Shown: positions 47,548 to 56,782, counted from the first letter of the stretch. The stretch: 64,000 nucleotides of DNA from Sandaracinobacteroides hominis (GCF_016464365.1 NZ_JADCUC010000001.1:806001-870000), one strand, 5' to 3'. Numbers and translations: made by a program. The notes: a model not told the origin generated them from the sequence alone.

Positions 47548-48618
47548 ATGGCAATCCCCGGCATCCCCGCCGCGCCCAACGGCGAAGGCCTGAAGGCCGT
47601 CCACGCCATTTTCAGCGCCTACACCTGGCAGGAAATGGGCATCCGCCTCTTCTGGGCGCTCGTCATCCTCGCCGGCACCTTCATCCTCGTGAAGATCTTC
47701 CAGGTCTCCTTCGAACACGCCCGCAAGCGCTTCAGAAACGGCGCCCAGTTCATCTACATCGTCGAAAAGCTCGGCTCCTACACCCTCATCCTGGCCGGCA
47801 TCCTCGCCGCCATCAGCTCGCTAGGCGTCAGCCTGGGTTCCCTCACCATCTTCGCCGGCGCCATCGGCGTCGGCCTCGGCCTTGGCCTGCAGGGCATCGT
47901 CAAGGAATTCGTCGCCGGCATCGTCCTCATCTTCGACAGCAGCATCGAAGTCGGCGACTTCATCGAACTGGAGGACGGCATCCGCGGCGAAGTCATGGAA
48001 ATCGGCCCCCGCGCCACCCGCATCCGCTCCAACGATGACCTGCACATCATCATCCCCAACTTCACCGTCATGCAAAGCCGCGTCCGCAACTGGACCTACA
48101 ACGACGGCTCCCGCCGCCTGCACATCCCCTTCTCCGTCGCCGAGGAAAGCGATCCGGCAAAGGTGCGCGACATCGTCCTCGAAGCCGCCCGCAAGCTGCC
48201 GATGACCATGCCGGACGACCAGCTGCACAAGACCCAGGTCTGGCTCACCAGCTTCGCCGGCAGCGGCCTCGATTTCGATCTCGTCGTCTGGCCCACCCGC
48301 GAATCCTCCCGCCACCCCCGCACCGTCCATGCCGCCTACACCTGGGCCATCTACGAGGCGCTCCGCGCCGCCGGAATCCAGAACGCCAACGATCAGGTCG
48401 ACATCAACATGACCAGCCTGTTCGGGCGAACGGGCGAGGAAGCGGTGGGCGCCATCCGCGAGCGGGACAAACCCCGCCGTGCGAAGCTGCCTGCGCAGAC
48501 GGAGGCGGCACCGAACGACGCCGTGGAAGCGATGCGGATGGACGCGACGCGACAGGCCGGATTGCGTGAGGATGGGGTGAGGGATGGCGGGCGTGAGGGG
48601 GGGCGGCGGCGGGGTTAG
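47548..48618 (+). CDS. MscS family mechanosensitive ion channel
   Basis: A small-conductance mechanosensitive channel that opens on hypo-osmotic shock. The 356-residue protein has three N-terminal helices. The third (about 92-120, GSLTIFAGAIGVGLGLGLQG) is the Gly/Ala-rich pore helix. The beta domain follows, with SIEVGDFIEL and the MscS signature IIPNFTVMQSRVRNWTYND, then a cytoplasmic vestibule. The last about 55 residues are a charged, Arg/Gly-rich tail (ending GGREGGRRRG) not seen in E. coli MscS. Confidence 0.92.
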   Translation: MAIPGIPAAPNGEGLKAVHAIFSAYTWQEMGIRLFWALVILAGTFILVKIFQVSFEHARKRFRNGAQFIYIVEKLGSYTLILAGILAAISSLGVSLGSLTIFAGAIGVGLGLGLQGIVKEFVAGIVLIFDSSIEVGDFIELEDGIRGEVMEIGPRATRIRSNDDLHIIIPNFTVMQSRVRNWTYNDGSRRLHIPFSVAEESDPAKVRDIVLEAARKLPMTMPDDQLHKTQVWLTSFAGSGLDFDLVVWPTRESSRHPRTVHAAYTWAIYEALRAAGIQNANDQVDINMTSLFGRTGEEAVGAIRERDKPRRAKLPAQTEAAPNDAVEAMRMDATRQAGLREDGVRDGGREGGRRRG

Positions 48619-48709
48619 CAATCGGGCCCCTCGCGCCGGTTCCAACCAACTGAGTCATATATTCAACATCGCCCCTATGGTGCCCACGCCCCCAACAGAA
48701 ACTACGTCG

Positions 48710-48727
48710 CCCCAGCGAAGGCTGGGG
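48710..48727. repeat. Small REP-like palindrome
   Basis: CCCCAGC-GAAG-GCTGGGG in the 279-base gap after mscS. The context GTCGCCCCAGCGAAGGCTGG resembles dispersed intergenic repeats common in sphingomonads (from memory). Nothing else was recognised in that gap. Confidence 0.6.
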
Positions 48728-48897
48728 CCCATCGCGCCGCTCGTGCAGGTGTTTCCGGCAAATGTGCCCAAATCCCCACCCGGCCGAGCCTGCGGCGAGT
48801 CTCGCTGTTTTCGCTGCGCGAACATGCCAGCCGCCTTCGGGCTGTCCTACAACTAACCAAATAGGTTAAATGCGCCGCTCCAAACAGGAGCAAACCC

Positions 48898-49437
48898 ATG
48901 ACCATCGAACCCGAAGAAGATTTCACCCCCACCCGCAACATCCATGCCGGGTGGACAGTCGAGCGCCAGCGGCTCTTCATCCAGGTCCTCGGCGCCACCG
49001 GCTCCGTCACCCAGGCCGCCCGTGCCGTCGGCAAGAGCCGGCGTTCGGCCTATCTGCTCCGCTCCCAGCCTGCCGGAGACGGCTTTGCCCGGGCCTGGGA
49101 TATCGCCTTGCGCCATTCAGCCGGAGCCATCATGGCCATGATCCTCGATCGCGCCATCAACGGCTCCGTTCGCACCTATTGGAAGGACGGCGAATGCATC
49201 GGCAAGCAGGTCGTCCCGTCCGACAAGCTGCTGCTGTTCGTCGCCAACCGTCTCGTCCCGGAACCGATCCTGCGCATCGTGCCCGACGCCATCGAGCTCA
49301 TAGAAGCCACCGGAAAATTTCAGGACGAGCCCGGCTTCGAAGATGTGGGCGATGTCCCGATACCCGGCCTGAACGCCGCCATCGCCCGGTTCCAGCCGCG
49401 TTTCACCGATCACGCCGAGCTCGGAATCCCGTCGTGA
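48898..49437 (+). CDS. Hypothetical helix-turn-helix protein
   Basis: Not assigned. The 179-residue product has a likely helix-turn-helix at about residues 32-50 (ATGSVTQAARAVGKSRRSAY), of the kind in terminase small subunits and homeodomain-like regulators: a first helix ending VTQAARAVG and a recognition helix SRRSAYLLR. The middle (ALRHSAGAIMAMILDRAING) is helical; the C-terminal half is acidic. No prophage genes surround it, so a chromosomal regulator or domesticated phage protein is possible. It is single, between mscS and the lipoprotein pair. Confidence 0.7.
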   Translation: MTIEPEEDFTPTRNIHAGWTVERQRLFIQVLGATGSVTQAARAVGKSRRSAYLLRSQPAGDGFARAWDIALRHSAGAIMAMILDRAINGSVRTYWKDGECIGKQVVPSDKLLLFVANRLVPEPILRIVPDAIELIEATGKFQDEPGFEDVGDVPIPGLNAAIARFQPRFTDHAELGIPS

Positions 49438-49624
49438 ACCCCGTCTCGGCCCTGCCTCGTGCGCGCGCACACACGAGTCGGCGTATAGTTTGGGAAGTTT
49501 CGCCTGTTGAAACACCGGCAGCAAAGTCCGACAGCGGGCCATTCCGTCGCACAACCACTGGCGCAATCTGCTGCTCGCGCGTAAGAAACGGGCTGATAAG
49601 GGCAATCATAACAGGAGCAGGTAC

Positions 49625-50212
49625 GTGAAATCAGGGATCGTCAGTTCAAAAATTGTCGCTGCCACCGCCATTACGCTGGCGCTGGCACTGGGCGCCTGCA
49701 ACCGCGGCCCCACGGCCGAAGTCGCGCGTTTCCACACCAACCAGCCGATCAACCGCGGCACGCTGTTCATCCAGCCCGCCGATCCCGCCACTGCCAACAG
49801 CCTCGAATTCCGCACCCATGCGGAATCGGTCGCCGTCGAAATGCGCCGCCTCGGCTTCCAGACCGTGCCGGACGCCGGGCAGGCCCAGTATCTCGCCGTA
49901 CTTGATATCGCGCAGACGGATGGCACCACCACCACCCGCCCCGGCACCACGGTCGGCGCGCCCATCGGCCCCGTCGTCGTCGCCACCCCGGTCGGCCGCG
50001 GCCCGCGCAACAGCACGGAACGCACCACCACGGTCGCCGTGGTGATCCAGCGCTCCGCCGACAGCCAGAAGGTCTGGGAAGGCCGCGCATCGAAGACGGC
50101 GAACGCCGGCTCGCAGGAAGCCACCCTCACCTGGGCAGTCCCGGCGCTCGCCGGCGCCCTCTTCCGCGACTTCCCGGGCAAGCCCGGCGTCACGCAGACG
50201 GTGCGTCTGTAA
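49625..50212 (+). CDS. DUF4136-like lipoprotein (first of tandem pair)
   Basis: A 195-residue envelope lipoprotein. The signal ends LALGAC (Cys25). The mature part starts VARFHTNQPINRGTLFIQPA and contains FRTHAESVAVEMRRLGFQTV, resembling DUF4136 lipoproteins; function unknown. A Thr/Pro/Gly-rich loop (about 100-127) interrupts the fold. Its stop overlaps the ATG of the next gene by one base, and the two proteins align across most of their length, so they arose by duplication. Confidence 0.8.
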   Translation: MKSGIVSSKIVAATAITLALALGACNRGPTAEVARFHTNQPINRGTLFIQPADPATANSLEFRTHAESVAVEMRRLGFQTVPDAGQAQYLAVLDIAQTDGTTTTRPGTTVGAPIGPVVVATPVGRGPRNSTERTTTVAVVIQRSADSQKVWEGRASKTANAGSQEATLTWAVPALAGALFRDFPGKPGVTQTVRL

Positions 50213-50826
50213 TGCGGTTCGCCCCGGCTGAGCGGCTGGCGCGGGCATCCGCCCGGGCTATCGTTCTGGCGGCGGGCCTTGCGCTCGCCGCCTGCAGCAC
50301 CACGCCCACGGCGTCGGTGCTGCGGTTCCACAATCAGCCGATCAGCCGGGGCACCGTCTACATCCAGCCCGCCAACCCGCAGATGGCCGGCAGTCTGGAA
50401 TTCCGGGCGCAGGCCAATGCGGTCGGCGCCGAGCTGCAGCGCAACGGCTTCACCGTCGTGCAAAGCCCGCCCGCCCAGTTCAACGCCATCGTCAATGTGC
50501 AGACGTCCGAGCGGATGACGGCAGGCCGCCAGTCCGGCGTCTCCATCGGCGTCGGCGGCGGCTTCTCCAGCGGCAATGTCGGCATGGGCACCAGTGTGCA
50601 GGTGCCGGTGGGAGGGCAGTCCCGCCCCAATGTCGCCACCACCACGACGCTGTCGGTTTCCATCGTCCAGTCCGGCACCAACACCGCCGTCTGGGAAGGC
50701 CGCTCCTCCCTCGACACAGAGGCCGGCGGCCAGAGCGGCACCGCTCTTACCCCGATCCTCGCCTCCACGATGTTCCAGGGCTTCCCCGGACCGTCGGGCC
50801 AGACGGTCCAGGTACCGATCCGCTAG
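50212..50826 (+). CDS. DUF4136-like lipoprotein (second of tandem pair)
   Basis: A 204-residue paralogue of the preceding gene with lipobox LALAAC (Cys28). VLRFHNQPISRGTVYIQPAN parallels the first protein, and FRAQANAVGAELQRNGFTVV aligns with its second block. The middle loop is Gly/Ser-rich here (SGVSIGVGGGFSSGNVGMG) instead of Thr/Pro-rich. It ends by overlapping the convergent acyl-CoA ligase by four bases. Confidence 0.8.
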   Translation: MRFAPAERLARASARAIVLAAGLALAACSTTPTASVLRFHNQPISRGTVYIQPANPQMAGSLEFRAQANAVGAELQRNGFTVVQSPPAQFNAIVNVQTSERMTAGRQSGVSIGVGGGFSSGNVGMGTSVQVPVGGQSRPNVATTTTLSVSIVQSGTNTAVWEGRSSLDTEAGGQSGTALTPILASTMFQGFPGPSGQTVQVPIR

Positions 50827-52451
50827 GCAGCCAGCTTGTAACCGGAAAACTGCTCGCGAAGCGCCGTTTTCTGGATCTTCCCCGTGGCCGTATGCGGGAT
50901 GCTGTCCACAAACTCGACGGCATCCGGCATCCACCACTTGGCAATCTTGCCCTCCAGATATTTCAGGATCTCGGCCCCCGAAACCGCCGCCCCTTCCTTG
51001 CGGATGATGATCAGCAAGGGCCGCTCATCCCACTTCGGATGCGCTACCCCGATAACCGCCGCCTCGGCCACCCCGGGGCAACCAATCGCCAGATTCTCGA
51101 TCTCGATCGATGAAATCCACTCTCCACCGGATTTGATGACATCCTTCGACCGATCGGTGATCTGCATGTACCCGGCCGGATCGATCGTCGCCACATCTCC
51201 GGTATCGAACCAGCCGTCCGCATCCAGGATCTGCCCACCATCCCCCTTGAAATAGCTCGCCACAATCCACGGCCCGCGAACCAGCAACCGCCCGAACGCC
51301 ACCCCATCCCTGGGCAATTCCCGCCCTTCGTCATCGACCAGTTTCAGCTCAACCCCAAAGATCGCCCTGCCCTGCTTGCACTTGAGGTCAATCTGCTTCG
51401 CCCTCGGCAACTCTGCAGCTTCGGCCGAAAGCGACCCCAAGGTTCCCAGCGGAGTCATCTCCGTCATGCCCCAGGCGTGGCAGACATCGACGCCATACTT
51501 CTCCTCAAACGCCTCGATCATCGCCCTCGGAGCCGCCGACCCGCCGATAACAACCCGCTTCAGAGCGCCAAGATCGCCCGAAGTCGCCTCCAGATGCTGC
51601 AGCATCCCCAGCCAGACCGTCGGCACCGCCAGCGTCAGCGTCACGTTTTCCTTGCGGATCATGTTCGCAATCGTCGGCGGATCGAAGTTGGGCCCGCACA
51701 GCACCAGCTTCGCCCCGGCCGCCGCCGCGGCATAGGGCACCCCCCAGGCATTGGCATGGTACATCGGCACCACCGGCAGCACGACCGACTGCGAGCGGAT
51801 ATCCAGCACATCGCCCATGTTCGCAGCCATGGCGTGCAGCACATTCGCCCGGTGCGAATATTGCACGCCCTTCGGATTCCCGGTCGTCCCCGACGTGTAG
51901 CAAAGTCCGGAAGGCGCGGTTTCCTCCACCACCGTCCATGGCGCGTCCGCATCCTCGCCGGCCAGCAATTCCTCGTAGCAGAGGAAGTTCACCGAAGCTT
52001 CCTTCGGCATATGCTCCCGGCTGGTCAGGATCACGAAATGCTCGACCGTCTTCAGGCTCTGCGCCAGCTTCTCCACCAACGGCACAAAGGTCGGGTCCAG
52101 GAACAGCACCCTGTCCTCGGCATGGTTGGCGATATAGGCGATCTGCTCCGGGAACAGGCGCGGGTTCACAGTATGGGCGACGCCGCCCATGCCGGAAATA
52201 CCATACCAGCTTTCGATGTGCCGGTGCGTGTTCCAGGCAAGCGTTGCAACGCGGTCACCTTGCCGGATGCCCATCTTGCGAAGCGCTTCGGCAACCTGTT
52301 TTGCCCGCCCCTGCACCTGCCGCCAGCTGGTCCGCACCTCCTGCCCCTCGCAGGTAAGGCTGACGATCTCGCGGCTCCCATGGTTGATCGCCGCGTGATC
52401 GATCAGTTTCCACACGTTCAGCGGCCAATCCTGCATTGTGCCGGTCTTCAT
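50823..52451 (-). CDS. Long-chain fatty-acid-CoA ligase (AMP-binding)
   Basis: Activates a fatty acid to acyl-CoA through an acyl-adenylate. The 542-residue protein has the P-loop [12 protein letters not shown] at 185-196, the [12 protein letters not shown] adenine-binding motif, [18 protein letters not shown] and the C-terminal lysine region [14 protein letters not shown]. Chain-length preference cannot be read off; medium to long chains are typical for this subgroup. [10 protein letters not shown] is chosen because GGAGG lies seven bases ahead. It is divergent from the SOS-type small gene. Confidence 0.92.
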   Translation of the reverse strand: MKTGTMQDWPLNVWKLIDHAAINHGSREIVSLTCEGQEVRTSWRQVQGRAKQVAEALRKMGIRQGDRVATLAWNTHRHIESWYGISGMGGVAHTVNPRLFPEQIAYIANHAEDRVLFLDPTFVPLVEKLAQSLKTVEHFVILTSREHMPKEASVNFLCYEELLAGEDADAPWTVVEETAPSGLCYTSGTTGNPKGVQYSHRANVLHAMAANMGDVLDIRSQSVVLPVVPMYHANAWGVPYAAAAAGAKLVLCGPNFDPPTIANMIRKENVTLTLAVPTVWLGMLQHLEATSGDLGALKRVVIGGSAAPRAMIEAFEEKYGVDVCHAWGMTEMTPLGTLGSLSAEAAELPRAKQIDLKCKQGRAIFGVELKLVDDEGRELPRDGVAFGRLLVRGPWIVASYFKGDGGQILDADGWFDTGDVATIDPAGYMQITDRSKDVIKSGGEWISSIEIENLAIGCPGVAEAAVIGVAHPKWDERPLLIIIRKEGAAVSGAEILKYLEGKIAKWWMPDAVEFVDSIPHTATGKIQKTALREQFSGYKLAA

Positions 52452-52530
52452 CGATTTGCCTCCATCCCCAGCGATTTCGCTGCCCATCTTTCAAGACTGT
52501 AACGAAGCGCGCGGAGAGGAGAAAGAGGGG

Positions 52531-52559
52531 TTGACGAACTTGGAACAAAGATAGAACAT
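52531..52559 (+). promoter_or_regulatory. Putative LexA-controlled promoter
   Basis: GAAC-AAAGATA-GAAC (52543-52557) exactly matches the alphaproteobacterial LexA box GAAC-N7-GAAC. TTGACG at 52531-52536 is a good -35, and the box covers the spacer and the -10 area 17 bases on (52554-52559). A start of transcription near 52566 would give a leader of about 29 bases with AAGGAAA before the ATG at 52595. Confidence 0.6.
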
Positions 52560-52594
52560 TCAGCGTCCGAATCGAACGCAAGGAAACAACAGGG

Positions 52595-52822
52595 ATGGCA
52601 CCAGGTCTACTCGCCTCGCTCGCTCTTCTGGCAATGCTGGGGCTTAATCTGGCCCTGCTCGCCCGCCATGCGCCACGGCTGGCCTCGGCATTGCGGATGG
52701 CTGGGGCGCGCGGAAATATCGTGGAATTCATCCCCACGGGCGAGCCTAATGTAGTCATGCTCCGCCCTCGCCGGAACGATGCCGTCAGCCCGGCTGGCTC
52801 GGCACTTCGGCTGGCTGCATAG
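52595..52822 (+). CDS. Small membrane protein, possibly SOS-induced
   Basis: Not recognised. A 75-residue product with one membrane helix at about residues 4-23 (LLASLALLAMLGLNLALL) followed by a basic, otherwise non-hydrophobic tail. AAGGAAA is placed well for translation. A LexA-type box lies 38-52 bases ahead, so it may be a DNA-damage-induced membrane peptide, comparable in style (not sequence) to Caulobacter SidA. The last 38 bases overlap the 3' end of pssA on the other strand. It might be spurious, but the combined promoter, box and RBS argue for a gene. Confidence 0.55.
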   Translation: MAPGLLASLALLAMLGLNLALLARHAPRLASALRMAGARGNIVEFIPTGEPNVVMLRPRRNDAVSPAGSALRLAA

Positions 52823-53636
52823 CCGAGGCAAGTTCCATTTCCCGCTCGGCCTTCCGAAGCCGATTGTAGCGAACGACGGCGAACGGGACCGACAGGCCAT
52901 AAAGCAGGGCAAGGACGAACAGAGTCATCCACGGCGCCTGGGCCAGCGCCGCTGCAAACAGACCTACCGCTGCCAGCACGAACAACCTGGCGCTGCGGGG
53001 TATCTTCACCGCCTTGAAGCCCCAGCAGGGCAATGCGGAGACCATCAGGAAGGCCGTGATGGCAGTCACCATCAAGACGATCCCTGCCTTCAGCATCGGA
53101 TCGCCATCCAGGCTGTTGCCTGGGGCATTGCTCCAGAACAGCGGCGCCAGTGCCAGCGCCGCCCCGGCGGGCGCCGGGACGCCGGTGGTGAAACCAAGCC
53201 GCTTTTTCGGCAGCTCCTCCTGATCGATGGCGATGTTGAACCGTGCCAGCCGGAGCGCGCAGCAGACCGCAAGCGACAGGCAGACGACCCAGCCTAAACG
53301 GGTCCACTCCTGCCAATGCTCGACGCCGGCATCCGCCAGGGGCTTGAATGCCCATAGATAGAGAATGAGCGCCGGAGCCACGCCAAAGGCGGTCACATCG
53401 GAAAGACTGTCCAGCTCGGCGCCGAACCGGCTGGTTCCACGCAACATGCGTGCAACCCGTCCGTCTATTCCATCCAGCAGCGCTGCAATCACGATGGCCG
53501 CAGCCGCCTTTTCAAACTCGCCGGCAATGGCAAAGCGAACGCCCGTGGCACCCGAACACAGCGCCAGCATGGTGATGGCATTCGGGATCAGCGCCCGAAG
53601 CGGAAGCGCGGAACGGGCGGCATGGCGATCGCTCAC
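52785..53636 (-). CDS. pssA: CDP-diacylglycerol-serine O-phosphatidyltransferase
   Basis: Makes phosphatidylserine from CDP-diacylglycerol and serine in the inner membrane. The 283-residue protein has several helices and a complete CDP-alcohol phosphotransferase motif: Asp55, Asp58-Gly59, Ala62-Arg63, Gly72, Asp76 and Asp80. The ELPKKRLGFTTGVPAPAGAA stretch is typical of the subclass II PssA. Its start overlaps the psd stop by four bases, so psd-pssA is an operon and the product of PssA feeds Psd. Confidence 0.95.
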   Translation of the reverse strand: MSDRHAARSALPLRALIPNAITMLALCSGATGVRFAIAGEFEKAAAAIVIAALLDGIDGRVARMLRGTSRFGAELDSLSDVTAFGVAPALILYLWAFKPLADAGVEHWQEWTRLGWVVCLSLAVCCALRLARFNIAIDQEELPKKRLGFTTGVPAPAGAALALAPLFWSNAPGNSLDGDPMLKAGIVLMVTAITAFLMVSALPCWGFKAVKIPRSARLFVLAAVGLFAAALAQAPWMTLFVLALLYGLSVPFAVVRYNRLRKAEREMELASAMQPAEVPSQPG

Positions 53637-54463
53637 TGCAGCGGTCCCGGCCGGGCAGCGACGACGCCACGTGCAGCCAGCACGGTTTCACCGGCCACCG
53701 CCCGCTGACCCTTCACCACCTGCGGGGCGAAATCGGGTGGCAGAAACACGTCCACGCGGCTACCGAAGCGAATAAGGCCGACCCGCTGGCCGGTACCCAC
53801 AACCGAACCTTCGCGGACGAACCCGATGATGCGGCGTGCGATCAGGCCGGCGATCTGGGTGAAGCCAACCTTGGTGCCATCCGCTGCCTCGATCAGGAAA
53901 TATTGCCGCTCATTTTCTTCGCTCGCCTTGTCCAGATCGGCGTTCAGGAAGGCGCCAGGCACATAGGCCATGCGCGTCACCGTGCCCGGGATCGGCGCCC
54001 GGTTGATGTGGACGTCGAACACCGACATGAAGACGGAAATGCGGGTGGCGGTGCCGGGCTGCAGGGCGCCTTCCCCAACCAGCTGACGCGGAAGCTGCAC
54101 GGTCATGATCTGGCTGACAAGGCCGTCGGCCGGGGAAACGATCAGATGGTCGCCCGCAGGCGTCGCCCGTTTCGGATCGCGGAAGAAGGCGAGAATGAAC
54201 GCCGTCAGCGCCAGCACGATCCAGCCGAAGCTGGTCCAACCGGCCAGGAATCCGACGAGCGCGATGGCGCCGGTCACGCCAGCAAACTTGTAGCTTTCGG
54301 GGTGCACCGATGGCCATTGCCACGCAACCGGCGCTGCGCCCGCCGCATGCGGTGCAGGCGCGGGCTCCGTGGATGAAGGGAGCGCAGAGGTCTCGGAAGA
54401 GACGGCTACGGGCGGAACGCTGAACGGCTCAACGGGGATTTCGGGGGTCTTGTCGTCGGACAT
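53633..54463 (-). CDS. psd: Phosphatidylserine decarboxylase proenzyme (short, membrane-type)
   Basis: A pyruvoyl enzyme making phosphatidylethanolamine. The core is that of the short PSD family: SPADG at 110-114, FMSVFDVHINRAPIPG at 145-160 with His152, and self-cleavage between Gly234 and Ser235 in RFGSRVDVFLP, where Ser becomes the pyruvoyl group. A hydrophobic segment at about 61-95 anchors it. The first about 50 residues are a Pro/Ala/Glu-rich extension not needed by the family; an internal start was not found. Confidence 0.94.
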   Translation of the reverse strand: MSDDKTPEIPVEPFSVPPVAVSSETSALPSSTEPAPAPHAAGAAPVAWQWPSVHPESYKFAGVTGAIALVGFLAGWTSFGWIVLALTAFILAFFRDPKRATPAGDHLIVSPADGLVSQIMTVQLPRQLVGEGALQPGTATRISVFMSVFDVHINRAPIPGTVTRMAYVPGAFLNADLDKASEENERQYFLIEAADGTKVGFTQIAGLIARRIIGFVREGSVVGTGQRVGLIRFGSRVDVFLPPDFAPQVVKGQRAVAGETVLAARGVVAARPGPLQ

Positions 54464-54558
54464 GCGGCGGAAACTAGGCGCAACGCAGGAATTGCGAAAG
54501 GGGCGAAGACGTGCGGGCGCCCTTTTGCCTGCGCGGACACCCGGCTAAAGGGGCGCCC

Positions 54559-55581
54559 ATGCCCGCCCTCACGCCTCTTTCCGCCCGTCCATCCGCACTT
54601 GCGAACTGGCTTTTCGCCGTTGCCGCGCTCGTCTTCACGATGGTCGTAGTGGGCGGAATCACGCGCCTCACCGAATCCGGGCTTTCCATCACAGAGTGGA
54701 AGCCGATCACCGGCGCGATCCCGCCGCTGAACGAGGCGGCATGGATGGCGGAGTTCGTCAAATACCAGAAAATTCCCGAGTATATCGAGATCAACAAGGG
54801 CATGAGCCTGAACGAATTCAAGAACATCTATTTCTGGGAATGGTTGCACCGGCTTCTTGGGCGGCTCATTGGAATCGCCTTCGCCCTGCCTCTGGTGTGG
54901 TTCGCTGTCCGGCAGGCAATCCCGAAGGGCTATGGGCCGCGCCTTGTCGCGCTGCTGGCGCTCGGTGGCCTGCAGGGCGCCATCGGCTGGTGGATGGTGA
55001 CCTCTGGCCTCGTCAACCGCACCGACGTGTCGCACATCCGGCTCGCCGTACATCTGCTGACGGCTCTGTTTATCCTCGGCGGGCTGATCTGGACGGCGCT
55101 GGACCTGAAGGCGCTGGCGAAAGATCCGGCGGCAAAGCCGGCCCGACTGACGCCGCTGGCCGTCGGCGTTGCGGCGATATTGTTCGTGCAGCTGCTTTTG
55201 GGGGCCTTCGTCGCCGGGCTCGATGCAGGCCATGCCTCGAACACATGGCCACTGATGGGCGGGCAGTTCTTCCCGGCGGCAGCCGTGTGGGAGGGGCTTT
55301 CCAGCCTGGCGAACGACCCGCAGATCACGCATTTTGTTCATCGCTGGTGGGCCTGGGTAACGGTGGCAGCGCTTGTCGTGCTGGCGCGGGCAGCCAGGCG
55401 GATCGGGAACCGCCCGGCCTCCATCGCCATCCATATTGCCTTTGGCACGCAGATCCTGCTGGGCATCGCCACCGTGCTTTCCGGCGTCGATATCCACCTC
55501 GCCGTTCTGCACCAGGCGGTAGGTGCAACTTTGGTGGCGGCGACGGCGTGGGGTATGCACGCGATCGGAAAACAGGCCTGA
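54559..55581 (+). CDS. ctaA: Heme A synthase (COX15/CtaA)
   Basis: An inner-membrane enzyme that oxidises the C8 methyl of heme O to give heme A for cytochrome aa3. The 340-residue product is the type-2 COX15 form (VVGGITRLTESGLSITEWKP at 31-50). Heme-ligand His lie in EWLHRLLGR, SHIRLAVHLL, THFVHRWWAW and LAVLHQAVGA. The start MPALTPLS avoids 16 upstream codons lacking support. No cytochrome oxidase genes are adjacent; rplM follows. Confidence 0.95.
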   Translation: MPALTPLSARPSALANWLFAVAALVFTMVVVGGITRLTESGLSITEWKPITGAIPPLNEAAWMAEFVKYQKIPEYIEINKGMSLNEFKNIYFWEWLHRLLGRLIGIAFALPLVWFAVRQAIPKGYGPRLVALLALGGLQGAIGWWMVTSGLVNRTDVSHIRLAVHLLTALFILGGLIWTALDLKALAKDPAAKPARLTPLAVGVAAILFVQLLLGAFVAGLDAGHASNTWPLMGGQFFPAAAVWEGLSSLANDPQITHFVHRWWAWVTVAALVVLARAARRIGNRPASIAIHIAFGTQILLGIATVLSGVDIHLAVLHQAVGATLVAATAWGMHAIGKQA

Positions 55582-55685
55582 TCTTCTTGGGGTATTATAT
55601 TACCACAGGCATTTTCCTTGCCAAAATGCGGTATTTCCCTTAGGGGCCCGCATCCGATTACCTGGACTGAAACCAAGGAACCATC

Positions 55686-56186
55686 ATGTTGACCCGCACC
55701 ACCGCTTCGGCAAAGCCCGCCGAAGTCGAGAAGAAGTGGATCCTGATCGATGCTGACGGCCTCGTCGTCGGCCGTCTGGCCTCCATCGTTGCCAACCGCC
55801 TGCGCGGCAAGCACAAGACCAGCTTCACCCCGCACGTCGATTGCGGTGACAATGTCATCGTCATCAACGCCGAGAAGGTGAAGTTCACCGGCCGCAAGGC
55901 GCAACAGAAGATGTACTACCGCCACACCGGCTATGCCGGCGGCATCAAGGAAGTGCGCGCCGACAAGGTTCTCGAAGGCCGCTTCCCCGAGCGCGTGCTG
56001 GAAAAGGCCGTGGAGCGCATGGTGCCCCGCGGACCGCTGGGCCGCCAGCAGATGCGCAACCTGCGCATCTTCGCCGGCAGCGAGCATCCGCATGCCGCGC
56101 AGAACCCCGAGGTGCTCGATGTTGCCTCGATGAACGCCAAGAATGTGATCGGCGCCAGCCGCTCCAGCGATAAGGTTTCCGCATAA
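55686..56186 (+). CDS. rplM: 50S ribosomal protein L13
   Basis: An early-assembly protein of the large subunit. The 166-residue product has [16 protein letters not shown] near residues 18-33 and the L13 signature [16 protein letters not shown] at about 117-132. An extra 10-12 residues at each end are normal for alphaproteobacteria. The rpsI start overlaps its stop (TAATG). The 104 bases upstream include an AT-rich patch (55592-55604, TATTATATTACCA) that may hold the operon promoter. Confidence 0.98.
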   Translation: MLTRTTASAKPAEVEKKWILIDADGLVVGRLASIVANRLRGKHKTSFTPHVDCGDNVIVINAEKVKFTGRKAQQKMYYRHTGYAGGIKEVRADKVLEGRFPERVLEKAVERMVPRGPLGRQQMRNLRIFAGSEHPHAAQNPEVLDVASMNAKNVIGASRSSDKVSA

Positions 56187-56782
56187 TGAGCGCCGAAGAC
56201 ACCCCCCGGGAAGACACCCGCATGAGCCTGGCGGATCTCGCCAAGCTGAAGTCTGAAGCCGAAGCCACGCCTGTTGCCGCACCGGCTCCGGTCGCTGCCT
56301 CGGCCGGTGAAGCCAGCGTTGAAGTCGAAGCCGTGGCTGCTGCCCCGGTTGTTTCAGCCGCTCCGGTCGCCCTGCGCCCGCAGCAGCTGGACAAGTTCGG
56401 CCGCGCCTATGCGACCGGCCGCCGGAAGGATGCAGTCGCCCGCGTCTGGCTGAAGCCCGGCAGCGGCAAGATCGTGGTCAACGGCCGCGACCAGACCGTT
56501 TACTTCGCCCGCCCGACGCTGCGCCTGGTGATCAACCAGCCGTTCGACGTGGCCGAGCGCCGTGAGCAGTATGACGTGATCGCAACCGTTGTCGGCGGTG
56601 GACTTTCGGGCCAGGCCGGTGCGGTGAAGCACGGCATCGCCCAGGCGCTGACGCGCTTTGAACCCGCTCTGCGCACGACGGTGAAGCAGGCCGGCTTCCT
56701 CACGCGCGACAGCCGGGCTGTCGAGCGGAAGAAGTACGGCAAGGCGAAGGCACGCCGCAGCTTCCAGTTCTCGAAGCGCTAA
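56186..56782 (+). CDS. rpsI: 30S ribosomal protein S9 with long Ala-rich N-terminal extension
   Basis: S9 reaches the P site of the small subunit with its C-terminal tail. The 198-residue product is longer than the usual 130: residues 1-68 are an Ala/Pro/Val/Glu-rich extension. The conserved domain begins [18 protein letters not shown] and ends in the expected [24 protein letters not shown] and [14 protein letters not shown] are the S9 signatures. An ATG 13 codons in (MSLADLAKL) could be an alternative start but would still leave most of the extension. Confidence 0.97.
   Translation: MSAEDTPREDTRMSLADLAKLKSEAEATPVAAPAPVAASAGEASVEVEAVAAAPVVSAAPVALRPQQLDKFGRAYATGRRKDAVARVWLKPGSGKIVVNGRDQTVYFARPTLRLVINQPFDVAERREQYDVIATVVGGGLSGQAGAVKHGIAQALTRFEPALRTTVKQAGFLTRDSRAVERKKYGKAKARRSFQFSKR

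Noticed and set aside
48898-49437. Prophage remnant suggested by the terminase-small-subunit-like HTH
   Set aside because: No other phage gene, attachment repeat or composition change nearby.
55582-55685. AT-rich patch before rplM as the origin core
   Set aside because: No DnaA boxes recognised; a promoter for rplM-rpsI explains it as well.
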